Source: Okapia johnstoni (taxonomy: Eukaryota; Chordata; Mammalia; Artiodactyla; Giraffidae). Taken from it: DNA of 64,000 nucleotides. A program made the translations under genes and the position numbers. The notes below the pieces were generated by a model, which searched no databases, was not told the origin of the DNA, and saw only the letters and a program-made list of their open reading frames with translations. Of the stretch, positions 34,440 to 45,790 are shown in pieces. The DNA is taken from the NCBI GenBank assembly GCA_024291935.2, contig CM044313.1, positions 89,217,001 through 89,281,000 of the forward strand. Reading direction: 5' to 3'. Each line of letters opens with the position of its first letter. Positions within the stretch are counted from its first letter, which is position 1.

Positions 34440-36147
34440 GGATGGGAAAGACTAGAGATCTCTTGAAGAAAATTGGATAAGAGAATATTACATGCAAAGA
34501 TGGGCACAATAAAGGACAGAAATGGAAAGAACCTAACAGAAGCAGAATAGATTAAGAGGTGGCAAGAATATACAGAAGAACTATACACAAAAAGGTCTTA
34601 ATAATCTGGATAACCACAATGGATGGTGTGGTCACTCACCTAGAGCCAGACATCCTGGAGTGTGAAGTGTGCCTTAAGAAGTATTACTATAACTAAAGCT
34701 AGTGGAGGTGATGGAATTCCAGCTGAGTTACTGCAAATCCTAAAAGATGATGTTGTTAAAGCATTGCAATAAATATATGGGCAAATTTGGAAAACTCAGC
34801 AGTGGCCACAGGACTGGAAAAAGTCAGTTTTCATTCCAATCTCAAAGAAAGGCAATGCCTCAGAATGTTCAAACTACCATACAGTTGTGCTCACTTCACA
34901 TGCTAGCAAGGTCATGCTCAAAATCCTTCAAGACAGGCTTCAACAGTACATGAACTGAGAACTTCCAGATGTTCAAGGTGGATTTAGAAAAGGAGGAGGA
35001 ACCAGAAATCAAATTGCCAACATCTGTTGGATCATTGAAAAAGCAAGGGAATGCCAGAAAAACGTCTCCTTCTGCTTCATTGACTACACTAAAGCCTTTA
35101 CTCTGTGGATCACAATAAACTGTGGAAAAAACTTAAAGAGATGGGAGTACCAGACCACCATACCTGTCTTCTGAGAAACCTGTATGCAGGTGAAGAGGCA
35201 ACAGTTAGAACTGGACATGGAACAACAGACTGGTTCCAAATTGAGAAAGCTGTATCTACATCAAAGCTGTATATTTTCACACTGCTTATTTAACTTGTAT
35301 GCAGAGCATGTCATGAGAAATACTGGGCTGGATGAAGCACCAGCTAGAATCAAGATTGCCGGGAGAAATATCAACAACCTCAAATATGCAGATGATACCA
35401 GTCTGGCAGAAAGAGAAGAGGAACTAAAGAGACTCTTGATGAGTGTGAAAGAGGAGAGTGAAAAGCTGGTTTAAAACTCAACATTCAGTAACATAAGGTC
35501 ATGACATCTGGTCCCATCACTTCATGGCAAATAGATGAAAAATTGGAAGCAGTGACAGATTTTATTCTCTTGGGCTCCAAATTCACTGTGGACGGGGACT
35601 GCAGCCACAAAATTCAAAGATGCTTGCTCCTTGGAATAATAGCTAAGACAATCCTAGACAGTGTATTTAAAAGTAGATACATCACTTTGGCAAAAAATGT
35701 CCATGTTGTCAAAGCTATGGGTTTTCCAATAGTCATGTGCAGATGTGAGAGTTGAACCAGAAAGAAGGCTGAACACTGAAGAATTGATGCTTTTGAAATG
35801 TGGTGCTGGTGAAGACTCTTGAGAGTCTCTTGGACTGCAAGTAGATCAAACCAGTCAATTCTAAGGGAAATCAACCCTGAATACTCATTGAAAGAACTGA
35901 TGCTGTAGCTGAAGCTCCAATACTTTGGCCACCTGATGGGAAGAGATGACTCATTGGAAGAGACCCTGATGCTGAGAAAGATTTAGGGCAAGAGAAGAAA
36001 GGGATAATAGAGGATGAGATGATTGGATGGCATCAAGGACTCCATTGACATGTGTTTGAACAAACTCTGGGAGAGAGTGAAGGACAGGAAGCCTGGCGTG
36101 CTCAAGTTCATGGAGTTGCAAAAATTCAGACACGATTTACTGACTGA
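34440..36147 (+). mobile_element. BovB LINE, 5'-truncated (1.7 kb)
   Basis: Begins GATGGGAAAGACTAGAGATC, the same entry point as the 22.0-kb copy to within a few bases, and ends GTTGCAAAAATTCAGACACG then TGACTGAACAGC. The shared start may mean a common internal priming or truncation hotspot, or a shared subfamily. No clear TSD found. It faces a minus-strand BovB 546 bp downstream, 3' end to 3' end. Confidence 0.93.
34747..35755 (+). pseudogene. BovB reverse transcriptase remnant
   Basis: Pieces in order: 34747-34953 (fingers, decayed), 35105-35293 and 35184-35474 (palm, containing a YADDTSLAE type catalytic box near residues 70-78 of the second frame), 35501-35755 (post-palm region with FILLGSKFTVDGDCSH). 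At least three frameshifts. The palm Asp pair is intact but the protein is not. Confidence 0.88.
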
Positions 36148-36681
36148 ACAGCAAAAGCAACGATTTTTGAGGATTAAATTATATTATAAAAGCTGATTGT
36201 AAAAGGTGTATCAATAAAGACGGGTGTAAAAAGGATAAATTTATGAGGAGCTCAAGAAGATCTCTATTAAAATATTAGAATAAAGATCAAAAACAAATAT
36301 GAAAATAAATTAAACATTTTTTGTGTCATTAAATGGTGATCCTTGCCCAGATCAATCCAAGAGAGAAACTCTATTTCAAAGAACCTCGTGAAAAAATAAT
36401 TAAAAGAAATTGCCTTTTAATGCTTCACATTTCAAAAGTTTTATTTTGCTGTCTTGTTTATTAGAAAATTCCAGCTCTTCATTTGTATCTTTGTATATAT
36501 CTCAGATGCCTGAGAGAAGGAAAGCAGCAATATATCTGAATTTTATCTTATAAAGACACTTTAAGAAATTCCTAGAGTTGCATTAGATGCATTATACATC
36601 TTTGTCAATGCTGGAAAAAAAGTGTGAATGGTAATATTACCCTTATCATATTCTGCTCGTATGTATTGTGGTTAAATGGTC
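36148..36681. other. Unique AT-rich spacer between opposed BovB copies
   Basis: Nothing recognised. It separates BovB 3' ends in inverted orientation. Confidence 0.5.
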
Positions 36682-36693
36682 ATGATTTTTAAA

Positions 36694-37733
36694 GTTCAGT
36701 TCAGTTCAGTTCAGTCGCTCAGTCATGTCCAACTCTTTCCGACCCCATGAACCACAGCACGCCAGCCCTCCCTGTCCATCACCAGCTCCGAGAGTCTGCC
36801 TAAACCCATGTCCATCGAGTCGTTGATGCCATCCAACCATCTCATCCTCTGTCGTCCCCTTCTCCTCCTTCCCCCAATCCTTCCCAGCATTAGGGTCTTT
36901 TCCAATGAGTCAACTCTTTGCATGAGGTGGCCAGAGTATTGGAGTTTCAGCTTCAACATCAGTCCTTCCAGTGAACACCGAGGACTGATCTCCTTTAGGA
37001 TGGACTGGTTGGATCTCCTTGCACTCCAAGGGACTCTCAAAAGTCTTCTCCAACACCACAGTTCAAAAGCATCAATTCTTCGGCTCTCAGCTTTCTTCAC
37101 CATCCAACTCTCACATCCATACATGACTACTGGAAAAACCATAGCCTTGACTAGATGGACCTTTGTTGGCAAAGTAATGTCTCTGCTTTTAAATATGCTA
37201 TCTAGGTTGGTCATAACCTTCCTTTCAAGGACTAAGCATCTTTTAATTTCATGGCTGCCATCACCATCAGCAGTGATTTTGGAGCCCAACAAAATAAAGT
37301 CTGACACTGTTTCCCCTGTTTCCCCATCTATTTCCCATGAAGTGATGGGACCAGATGCCATGATCTTAGTTTTCTGAATGTTGAGCTTTAAGCCAACTTT
37401 TTCACTCTCCTCTTTCACCTTCATCAAGAGGCTCTTTAGTTCTTCTTTACTTTCTGCCATCAGGGTTGTGGCATCTGCATATCAGAGGTTATTGATATTT
37501 CTCCTGGCAATCTTGATTCCAGCTTGTGTTTCTTCCAGCCCAGTGTTTCTCATGATGTACTCTGCATATAAGTTAAATAAGCAGGGTGACAATATACAGC
37601 CTTGACGTACTCCTTTTCCTATTTGGAACCAGTCCATTGTTCCATGTCCAGTTCTAACTGTTGCTTCCTGACCTGCATACAGGTTTCTCAAGAGACAGGT
37701 CAGATGGTCTGGTATTCCCATCTCTTTCAGAAT
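36694..37733 (-). mobile_element. BovB LINE, 5'-truncated, perfect TSD
   Basis: 1,040 bp bounded by ATGATTTTTAAA at 36682-36693 and, identically, at 37734-37745. The left edge shows the reversed 3' terminus with four GTTCA units. The right edge stops within the RT domain at CCCATCTCTTTCAGAA. The perfect 12-bp TSD and the long open frame suggest the youngest BovB here. Confidence 0.97.
36723..37733 (-). pseudogene. BovB ORF2 C-terminal remnant, dead catalytic box
   Basis: 37482-37733 covers the RT palm entry with RQGCILSPCLF. A stop follows, then the catalytic box reads Tyr-Ala-Asp-Ala rather than Tyr-Ala-Asp-Asp (around 37463-37476, - strand). 36723-37460 is then open for 245 aa through the thumb and C-terminal region ([28 protein letters not shown]). 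Truncated at the 5' end on insertion, so it never encoded a full protein. Confidence 0.9.
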
Positions 37734-37951
37734 ATGATTTTTAAAAGTACATGTGAAAAAATAATACGGAAAAGGGATCATTGCTAGGGTAGGGGATGTT
37801 TATTACAGTTTTCTTTTCTTCCAGCTATGTTTCTACCCTGTTTTCTCTCAATCATTTAAAAGCAAACAAACAAAAACTTCAAACGTGTATAAGAGACAAT
37901 GTTGGAGTTCACTGAGACCTAATAAAATCGACAAACCTTAGTCTGAGATAA

Positions 37952-38092
37952 TTGGAGAAGGAAATGGCAACCCACTCCAGTGTTCTTGCCTTGAGAATCC
38001 CAGGGACGGGGGAGCCTGGTGGGCTGCCGTCTATGGGGTTGCACAGAGTTGGACATGACTGAAGTGACTTAGCAGGAGCAGCAGCAGTCTGA
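37952..38092 (+). repeat. Bov-A SINE, CAG-tail subfamily
   Basis: From TTGGAGAAGGAAATGGCAAC through CCCAGGGACGGGGGAGCCTG to GACTTAGCAGGAGCAGCAGC. No tRNA-like head. It lies in the 500-bp gap between two same-strand BovB copies. Confidence 0.94.
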
Positions 38093-38233
38093 CTTAAATT
38101 GAAAAGAAATACACTCAAAGCTACAGTATGTAAGAAAAGCACACTTTAGTAAAGTTCTTCAAAATATTCTAAATCAGTACATACTAACTCAAGGTCTAAA
38201 TAGTCATTGAGAATCATTCTGGATTTTCTTCAT

Positions 38234-41200
38234 TCAGTTCAGTTCAGTCACTCAGTCATGTCTGACTCTTTGCGACCCCATTGACTGCAGCACACCAGGC
38301 CTCTCTGTCCATCACCAACACCAAGAGTTTACTCAAACTCATGTCCATTGAGTCCGTGATGCCATCCAACCATCTCAACCTCTGTTGTCCCATTCTCTTC
38401 CCACCATCAGTCATTGCCAGCATCAGGGTCTTTTCAAATGAGACAGTTCTTCAAATCAGATGGCCAAAGTACTGAAGTTTCAGCTTCAGCATCAGTCCTT
38501 CCAGTGAATGTTCAGGACTGATTTCCTTTAGGATGGACTGGTTGGATCTCCTTGCTGTCCAAGGGACTTTCAAGAGTCTTCTCCAACACCACAGTTCAAA
38601 AGCATTAATTCTTTGGCGCTCAGCTTTCTTTATAGTCCAACTCTCACATCCATACATGACTACTGAAAAAACCATAACTTTGATTAGATGGACCTTTGTT
38701 GGCAAAGTATTGTCTCTGCTTTTTAATATGATGTCTAGGTTGGTCATAGATTTTCTTCCAAGGAGCAAGTGTCTTTTAATTTCATGGCTGCAGTCACCAT
38801 CTGCAGTGATTTTGCGGCCCCCCAAAATAAAATCTGTCACTGTTACCATTCTTTCCTCATCCATTTCCCATGAAGCGATGGGACCAGATGCCATGATCTT
38901 AGTTTTTTGAAAGTTGAGTTTTAAGCCAATTTTTTCACTCTCCTCTTTCACTTTCATCAAGAGGATCTTTAGTTCTTCTTTGCTTTCTGCCATAAGGGTG
39001 GTGTCGTCTGCATATCTGAGGTTATTGATATTTCTCCCGGCAATCTTGATTCTGGCTTGTGCTTCATCCAGCCCCGCATTTCTCATGATGTGCTTTGCAT
39101 ATAAGATAAATAAGCAGGCTGACAATATACAGCCTTGACATATTCCTTTCCTGATTTGGAACTAGTCTGTTGTATGTCCAGTTCTAACTGTTGCTTCTTG
39201 ACCTGCATACTGTGTCTCAGGAGTCAGGTGAGGTGGTCTGGTATTCCCATCTCTATAAGAATTTTTCAGTTTGTTATGATTCACACAGTCAAAGGGTTTG
39301 GTATAGTCAATAAAGCAGAAGTACATGTTTTCTGGAATTCCCTTGCTTTCTGTATGATCCAACAGATGTTGGTAATTTGATCTCTGTTTCCTTGTGCCTT
39401 TTCTAAATCCAGCTTGAATGTCTGGAAGTTCTCAGTTTACAAACTGTTGAAGGCTAATGAAGGATTTTGAGCATTACTTTGTTAGCATGCAAAATGAGTG
39501 CAATTTTGGTAGTTTGAGCATTCTTTGGGAATGCCCTTCTTTGGGATTGGAACGAAAGCTGACCTTTTCCAGTCCTGTGGCTACTGCTGAGTTTTCCAAT
39601 TTTTCTGGCATATTGAGTGCAGCACTTTCACAACACCATCATTTAGGATTTGAAATAACTCAACTGGAATTCCATCACCTCCTCTAGCTTTGTTCCTAGA
39701 GATGCTTTCTACAGCCCACTTGACTTTGAATTCAGGATGACTGACTCTAGGTAAGTGATCACACCATCGTGATTATCTGGGTTGTGAAGATCTTTTTTGT
39801 ATAGTTCTTCTGTGTATTCTTGCCACCTCTTCTTAACATCTTCTGTTTCTCTTAGGTACATACCATTTCTTTCCTTTATTGAGCCCATCTTGCATGAAAT
39901 GTTCCCTTGGTATCTCTAATTTTCTTGAAGTGATCTCTAGTCTTTCCCATTCTATCGTTTTCCTCTATTTCTTTGCATTGATCCCTGAGGAAGGCTTTAT
40001 TATCTCTCCTTGCTATTCTTTGGAACTCTGCATTCAGATTGGTATATCATTCCTTTTATCCTTTGCCTTTTGCTTCTCTTCTTTTCACAGCTATTTGTAA
40101 GGCCTTTTCAGACAATCATTTAGCTTTTTTTGCATTTGTTTTTCTTGGGGATGGTCTTGATCACTGCCTCCTGTACAATGTCATGAACCTCCTTCAATAG
40201 TTCTTCAGGCACTCTGTCTATCAGATCTAATCCCTTAAATCTATTTGTCACTTTCACTGTATAATCATAAGAGATTGGATTTAGGCCATACCTGAATGGT
40301 CTAGTGGTTTTCCCTACTATCTTGAATTTAAGTCTGAATTTGGCAATAAAGAATTCATGATCTGAGCCACAGTCCGCTCCTGGTCTTGTTTTTGCTGACT
40401 GTATAGAGCTTCTCCATCTTTGGATGCAAAGAATATAATCAATCTGATTTTGGTATTGACCATCTGTTGATGTCCATATGTAGAGTTTTCTTGTGTTGTT
40501 GGAAGAAGGTGTTTGCTATGACCAGTACATTCTCTTGGCAAAACTCTATTAGCCTTTGCCCTGCTTCATTCTGTACTCCAAGGCCAAGTTTGCCAGTTAC
40601 TCCAAGTATTTCTTGACTTCTTACTTTTGCATTCCAGTCCCCTATAATGAAAAGGAAAGCTTTTTTGGGTGTTAGTTTTACAAGGTCTTGTAGGTCTTCA
40701 TAGAACCGTTCAACTTCAGCTTCTTCAGCATTACTTGTCAGGGCATAGATTTGGATTACTGTGATATTGAATGGTTTGCCTTGGAAACGAACAGAGATCA
40801 TTCTGTTGTTTTTGAGATTGTATCTAAATACTGCATTTCGGACTCTATTGTTGACTATGATGGCTACTCCATTCCTCTTGCCCACAGTAGTAGATATAAT
40901 GGTCATCTGAGTTAAATTCACCCATTCCAGTCTATTTTAGTTTCCTGATTCCTAAAATGTCAACATTCACTCTTGCCATCTCGTGTTTGACCATTTCCAA
41001 TTTGCCTTGATTCATAGATCTAACATTTCAGGTTCCTATGCACTATTGCTCTTTACAGTATCAGGGTTTGCTTCCATCAAGAGTCACATCCAAAACTGGG
41101 TGTTATTTTTGCTTTGGCTACATCTCTTCATTATTTCTGGAGTTATTTCTCAACTCTCCTCTGGTAGCATATTGGGCACCTACCAACCTGGGGAGTTCAT

Positions 41201-41294
41201 CTTTCAGTGTCCCATCTTTTTGCCTTTTCATACTGTTCATGGAGTTCTCAAGGCAAGAATCCTGAAGTGGTTTGCCATTCCCTTCTCCAAGGAC
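38234..41294 (-). mobile_element. BovB LINE, nearly full length (about 3.06 kb)
   Basis: Bounded by TTTCTTCAT at 38225-38233 and 41295-41303. The match extends to GGAnTTTCTTCATnCAG (38221-38237 and 41291-41307) with two mismatches, so the TSD is 9-17 bp. Unlike the other copies it includes the region upstream of the endonuclease (about 41040-41294, with TCTTTACAGTATCAGGGTTT and TGGTTTGCCATTCCCTTCTC). Typical BovB is about 3.2 kb. Confidence 0.95.
38451..40921 (-). pseudogene. BovB ORF2 remnant (endonuclease - reverse transcriptase)
   Basis: 40439-40921 (160 aa) carries the endonuclease core with FIIGDWNAKVRSQE and runs through the position where the 16.5-kb copy has a stop. A GSDHE motif remains in another frame near 40355. 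The middle (39.2-40.3 kb) is broken. 38451-39125 (224 aa) has the RT catalytic YADDTTLMAES near residues 38-48 and the thumb region. Several frameshifts; no continuous ORF2. Confidence 0.9.
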
Positions 41295-41303
41295 TTTCTT
41301 CAT

Positions 41304-43150
41304 ACAGACCTGGAATTTTATGCTAACTCTCAGCTATGAATTTCATTTTTGTTTCTACTCAGAATTCTACAGTTAGTAAAATAATAAGTGAAACATGTAG
41401 ACAGTGTTCAATCCAAACTTTAATCATATTGTTTAGGATAATTCAATTTTTCCTTGAAAACAGAAATTAAAAATCATCAATAACTTGAAGCTGTTTAAGC
41501 ACCTCGGATATTAAAACAAATATATACTAACTTCTTTAGTGTTTTAGGCAAGATGATAAAAGAAAAATAAATGGGCGAGCATGTATTATCACATTACTGC
41601 CTGCAAATACAACATGGAAAATTGCACATAAAGTATATACCCCACTTGTTTCTATACTGAAATTGCACCTTGTTTTTGTAGGAAGTAGAGTTATTTTACT
41701 TGAAAAAAGAAGCCACAGAAACACATACACATATACACATATGTATTTATATAATGTGAACAATTAGAGGATATTAGGGCATAATGACATCTGGTTTCAT
41801 CAGTCATTTTGTAAACATGATGCAAAATACTTTGAGATAGAATGAAGTTGTATTATTTATCTGTTTTTTTTTTCCTTCTAGATACAAATACACAATAAAA
41901 ACAGCACTGCTTGATTGCTGATGTCTTTCCTCAATTAGCATAAAAGCAAATTGAATTTTTTTGTTGTTTGTTTTGCTTGAGGGGGTAAAACAACAGAGTT
42001 GTTTTCCTCTTCCTGCTGTATTTCTATCAAACACATTTTTACTGCAAACTATGTTTGAGTTTTAGGCAAGTTATTTTCATTCTTGTAAGTCAGAAATAAT
42101 TTTCAATTGCAGCTCTCTGTGCTCCCTTAAGGAAATATATTAGCCACCTCATGGTGGTTTAAGTGCACAATTAGTCTTCTTCTTATTCTTTGCATGTTCT
42201 ACTTCCAGGTGGGTGGTCTTTAAACACTCGAGCAGTCATTTCAAGGGCATTGAATGCACCCAAGTTTGGCTCTTCCACTGGAGTCAAAGAAGTGTTGTTT
42301 TCAGTCATGTTTGGCTTTAGAGGAAATAGTTTGAAAGCAGTCTAAGTATTAATTCTTCAGTGAGTCATTCTCCACTGAATGACAAAGTCTGATAAATGAT
42401 AGCCTACTTGGAAGAAAGGATGCTGCTAAATTAAACATTCCAGTCACCCAAGAGAAGCAGCAAGACAATAACAAAGATTTTGTTTTTCTTAATTCTATCA
42501 GATTAGGTAGTGGAAAAAATTAAAAAACATAAATTTTCTTTGATATAAGAATAAAGCCTGGCTGCTTTGTAATAGCAAGCAATACACTTCATCTGATTAC
42601 TCTTGTGATATAATAAGGTTACTGGGGAAATTACTACATTATTGTAATAAACCACAATAGTGATAATTATAATCTGTGGATCTAAAACAAGTAGAATGCC
42701 CGTTATTTCTCCAGCAAAGATAGGTTTATTTAGGATCTGCAGAGAATTGCAATTTGGGGTCTGCCACCACGGCAAGCTACTTGCAAGTCTTTGAAGACAA
42801 GGGAAAGAGGATGCTCTGATAGAGGGTACAGGAAGTTGAGAGGACTGTAGTAAACAAACACGACTTTTGTTGGCTGAATTGTTGCCAGGAAAGACGAACC
42901 ATCTTTCTTTTTCCTGTCCAGTTCCATTATTGTTTCAGGCCATGAGAGCTCCCCCATCTGGCCTCCCAACTTTATTTTATTGAAGTTTCTGCTTATCAAT
43001 TTTTTACAAATGGAAAAGAAAAAGAAATGGACTGTGCTATTACAGGCAGGGCTTTTTAATACATAAATAACTTACCCATAATTATTATATGACAATGGTT
43101 CAAAGACTGGAATTGAAGCCCTCTATGTTAAAGTCTTTCTCAATCTTAGG
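41304..43150. other. Unique DNA with possible conserved segment
   Basis: 1.85 kb free of young repeats. 42060-42470 is less AT-rich and more complex than its surroundings (for example TAAGTGCACAATTAGTC, CAGTGAGTCATTCTCC). No splice-supported open frame. Small frames on - at 41536-41763, 41804-42034, 42503-42775 and 42730-42999 are unrecognised. Confidence 0.45.
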
Positions 43151-43169
43151 TTATTCTGTCCTGAATCCT

Positions 43170-43172
43170 GTG

Positions 43173-43207
<35 letters not shown>

Positions 43208-43425
43208 ATGTGCTCGCACAGTTAGTCACTCAGTAGTGTCTGACTCTGTGACTCCATGGACTATAGCCCTCCAGGCTCCTCTGTCCGTGGGGATTCTCCA
43301 GGCAGGCAAGAATACAGGAGTAGGATGCCATGCCCTCTTCCAGAGGATCTTTCCAACCTAGGGGTTGAACCCAGGTCTCCCACATTGCAGGTGGATTCTT
43401 TACCATCTGAGCCACCAAGGAAGTC
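43170..43425 (-). repeat. Bov-tA SINE with GT-repeat tail and perfect 14-bp TSD
   Basis: CTGTCCTGAATCCT at 43156-43169 is repeated exactly at 43426-43439. Between them lies a (GT)n tract (43170-43208) and then a reverse-oriented SINE (AGTCACTCAGTAGTGTCTGA to GAGCCACCAAGGAAGTC). Since the TSD encloses both, the GT repeat arose in the SINE's own 3' tail. Confidence 0.96.
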
Positions 43426-43439
43426 CTGTCCTGAATCCT

Positions 43440-44320
43440 AGGTGCACCCAAATCCAAGTAGCTCATGGAGGTGCTGACCCAAAGTATGTAATCAGCATCT
43501 GTTTCCAAAAGCAAGCTGTACTTAGAAAAATTCTACTATTAAGAAGAACTGAAATTGGCCCATATCATGTGTGCAGTTCTTCTCAGAGGTGATTTACTCC
43601 TCTCTTTACATACTTAAGAGTATTTAGTGTTTATGCTACATATAAAAAAAGAAAGATATGAAAGCAGGGAGTCCAATCTCATTCTCCCTTCCCCTCAAAA
43701 CTGTTTATAAAACCATACCCAACCCACAGGAAGAATGATTTATTATCATTGAGGATGAGCTAGAGAATTAATTACAGGAATCAACACTAGCACAAGAGAA
43801 AGAATAAAGCAATCTGTCTCCCTCAAATAGCTATATCAATAAGACGATGATTCAGAAAATACTTTAAAAGGGCAAACAGTATCAGCTTTTTTTCTGCTAA
43901 GTTGCTATTTGTTGACTAACTGTGACATTACTTATGCCTTCAGGAATGTGCCAGTAATAACTCTATTTTTTGATGATTTACAAATAAATTTTATTACTAT
44001 ATGAATATTAGTTTAATAGAGTTTTAATATAACATTTGATACTTTGGTGTTAATATGATGCTCAAATTGAGAACAGTATTATTTCCACATAAAATTATGT
44101 CCTTCAAACTAAATGATGTGAAATTAGTAGGAATAAAAAAAGCCTGGTTTGTTGATTAAATTAAATTTTAATTTTTTTTCTTGGTCATTTAATATGCTGT
44201 GTTTCATTAAGCCATAATGTAATACAATTTTTCAAAGTAAGTATTGCCAAAAAAAATCTAGCTGTACTAGATATGATTTCTCTTTCTTCCCCATAATTAA
44301 CCAATATGTGGCATTTTGCT
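43440..44320. other. Unique AT-rich DNA, no gene seen
   Basis: No recognisable repeat, exon or RNA gene. Confidence 0.45.
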
Positions 44321-44324
44321 CTCA

Positions 44325-44465
44325 TTGTGCCTCAGTTTATTCATCTATAAAATGGAGACATTACTAATAGCTGCTTCACAAGATATGCGCTTTGAATTTG
44401 TAATTTATTCTGCCTTAATGTTTTTTACATAGTAAAAACTCAATGTTAATATTAGTGTTAGTATC
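44325..44465 (+). repeat. MIR SINE, old
   Basis: TGCCTCAGTTTATTCATCTA followed by TAAAATGGAGACATTACTAA and TAGTAAAAACTCAATGTTAA is the recognisable 3' half of MIR. Confidence 0.8.
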
Positions 44466-45302
44466 AATAAAAATCTGGTTCACCTATCTAGTACTAGATT
44501 GGATTTTGTAAAATCATGAAAGAAGCTTCCAAGGATCAACAGAGTCTTCTCAGTTTCTGATCAGTCACGTGGGATTTTATATCCTTCACAGTGGATCTTC
44601 TTCTCCAACAATAGATTTGTCAAAGACAGGTTCTTTCCAAGCCATGACATCAACTGTATCCCATGTACATTGACATACAGCATAGATCTTCATACATTTT
44701 AACTTTCCCACACTGTTCTAAAAATGTCCAATTTCTAGGAGAACTCAAATCTGAGAATGTGCATAAAGACTTCTGTTGTCAGCCCTCAATTGAGTTCATG
44801 TTTGGCCACTTCCTAAAAATTTGATAATTTTGCTTTTAATATTTTTTAAATTTTATTTCTGTATAACTTACAAGAAGTAAAAGCAGAAATCATAACTAGT
44901 AACTCAGTACTCACAGAGTGAACACATCATTATAACTATAAACCATGTCAAATATTAGACTAGTATGGGATCTCAGAAACCAACATTTGTTCTCCCAAAT
45001 TACTCCTCCCTCCACCCCAAAGATAATCAATGTGCTGACCTTCAAAATCGTGCATTAGTTTTCTACTTTTTGAACCATGAACAAGTGACATCACAACATA
45101 GGCATTGCCTAGTGTCCACTGCCTTTTACTTCTTTTTATGTGTGTGAGTCATTCATATGAGGCTTATAGTTGTGAGTAGCAATAAGGAGTTAATTTTCAT
45201 TGCTGCATATAATTTTATTTCATGCATGCACCATGTTTATTCTACAGTTCATGAAAATGTTACTCCGGTTTTGACAACTGTGAGTAATTATGCTTTGGAT
45301 AT

Positions 45303-45304
45303 TC

Positions 45305-45344
<40 letters not shown>

Positions 45345-45346
45345 AT
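45303..45346. repeat. (AT)n(GT)n microsatellite
   Basis: ATATATATATATATATAT followed by GTGTGTGTGTGTGTGTGTGT, inside the L1M remnant. Confidence 0.95.
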
Positions 45347-45487
45347 ATTTTGGGAGGAATACTTATAAGGTGAAATTACTAGATCATTGGATATGCATAT
45401 GTTGAAATTTAGTAGGTAATTTTGAATATTCTTCTAAAGTGGATATTTGCACTTCTATTAACAATTCACCCTTGCCAAGCTGATATT

Positions 45488-45582
45488 CATCTCCGGGAGA
45501 TGGTGAAAGACAGGGAAGCTTGGCGTGCTGCAGTCCATGGGGTCACAAAGAGTGAGACACAACTGAGTGATTGCATAACAAG
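45488..45582 (+). mobile_element. 95-bp BovB/Bov-A 3'-end insertion, perfect 11-bp TSD
   Basis: CTCCGGGAGATGGTGAAAGA, GAAGCTTGGCGTGCTGCAGT, AGAGTGAGACACAACTGAGT. AAGCTGATATT at 45477-45487 recurs exactly at 45583-45593. A strongly 5'-truncated insertion into the older L1M. Confidence 0.94.
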
Positions 45583-45790
45583 AAGCTGATATTAACTCTT
45601 TCTTCTTCTCCATTTTTAAAAGAAATACTACTAGGTTTGTTGTAATGCCTTTTTATAGATTTATTGGCCATCTGGACACCTTTTGAAAGATTCTCATTGG
45701 AGCTTTTGCTATTTCTTCCACTATTTATCAAAATTTTTCTTATTGATTTTTAGAAGATTTTTATATAGGTTAGATAAGACTTCTCTGTCT

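Larger units (their letters stand above)
44840..45790 (-). mobile_element. L1M LINE 3' part
   Basis: On +: TTTTATTTCTGTATAACTTA, TCATTGCTGCATATAATTTT, AATTACTAGATCATTGGATA, TGCATATGTTGAAATTTAGT, AATTTTGAATATTCTTCTAA, then, beyond a 95-bp insertion, TTTTTATAGATTTATTGGCC. This is an old L1M read in reverse. No intact frame. Confidence 0.78.

Noticed and set aside
36808..37377. 189-aa open frame on the + strand
   Set aside because: It is the antisense of a minus-strand BovB reverse transcriptase remnant; the same frame recurs in the other BovB copies.
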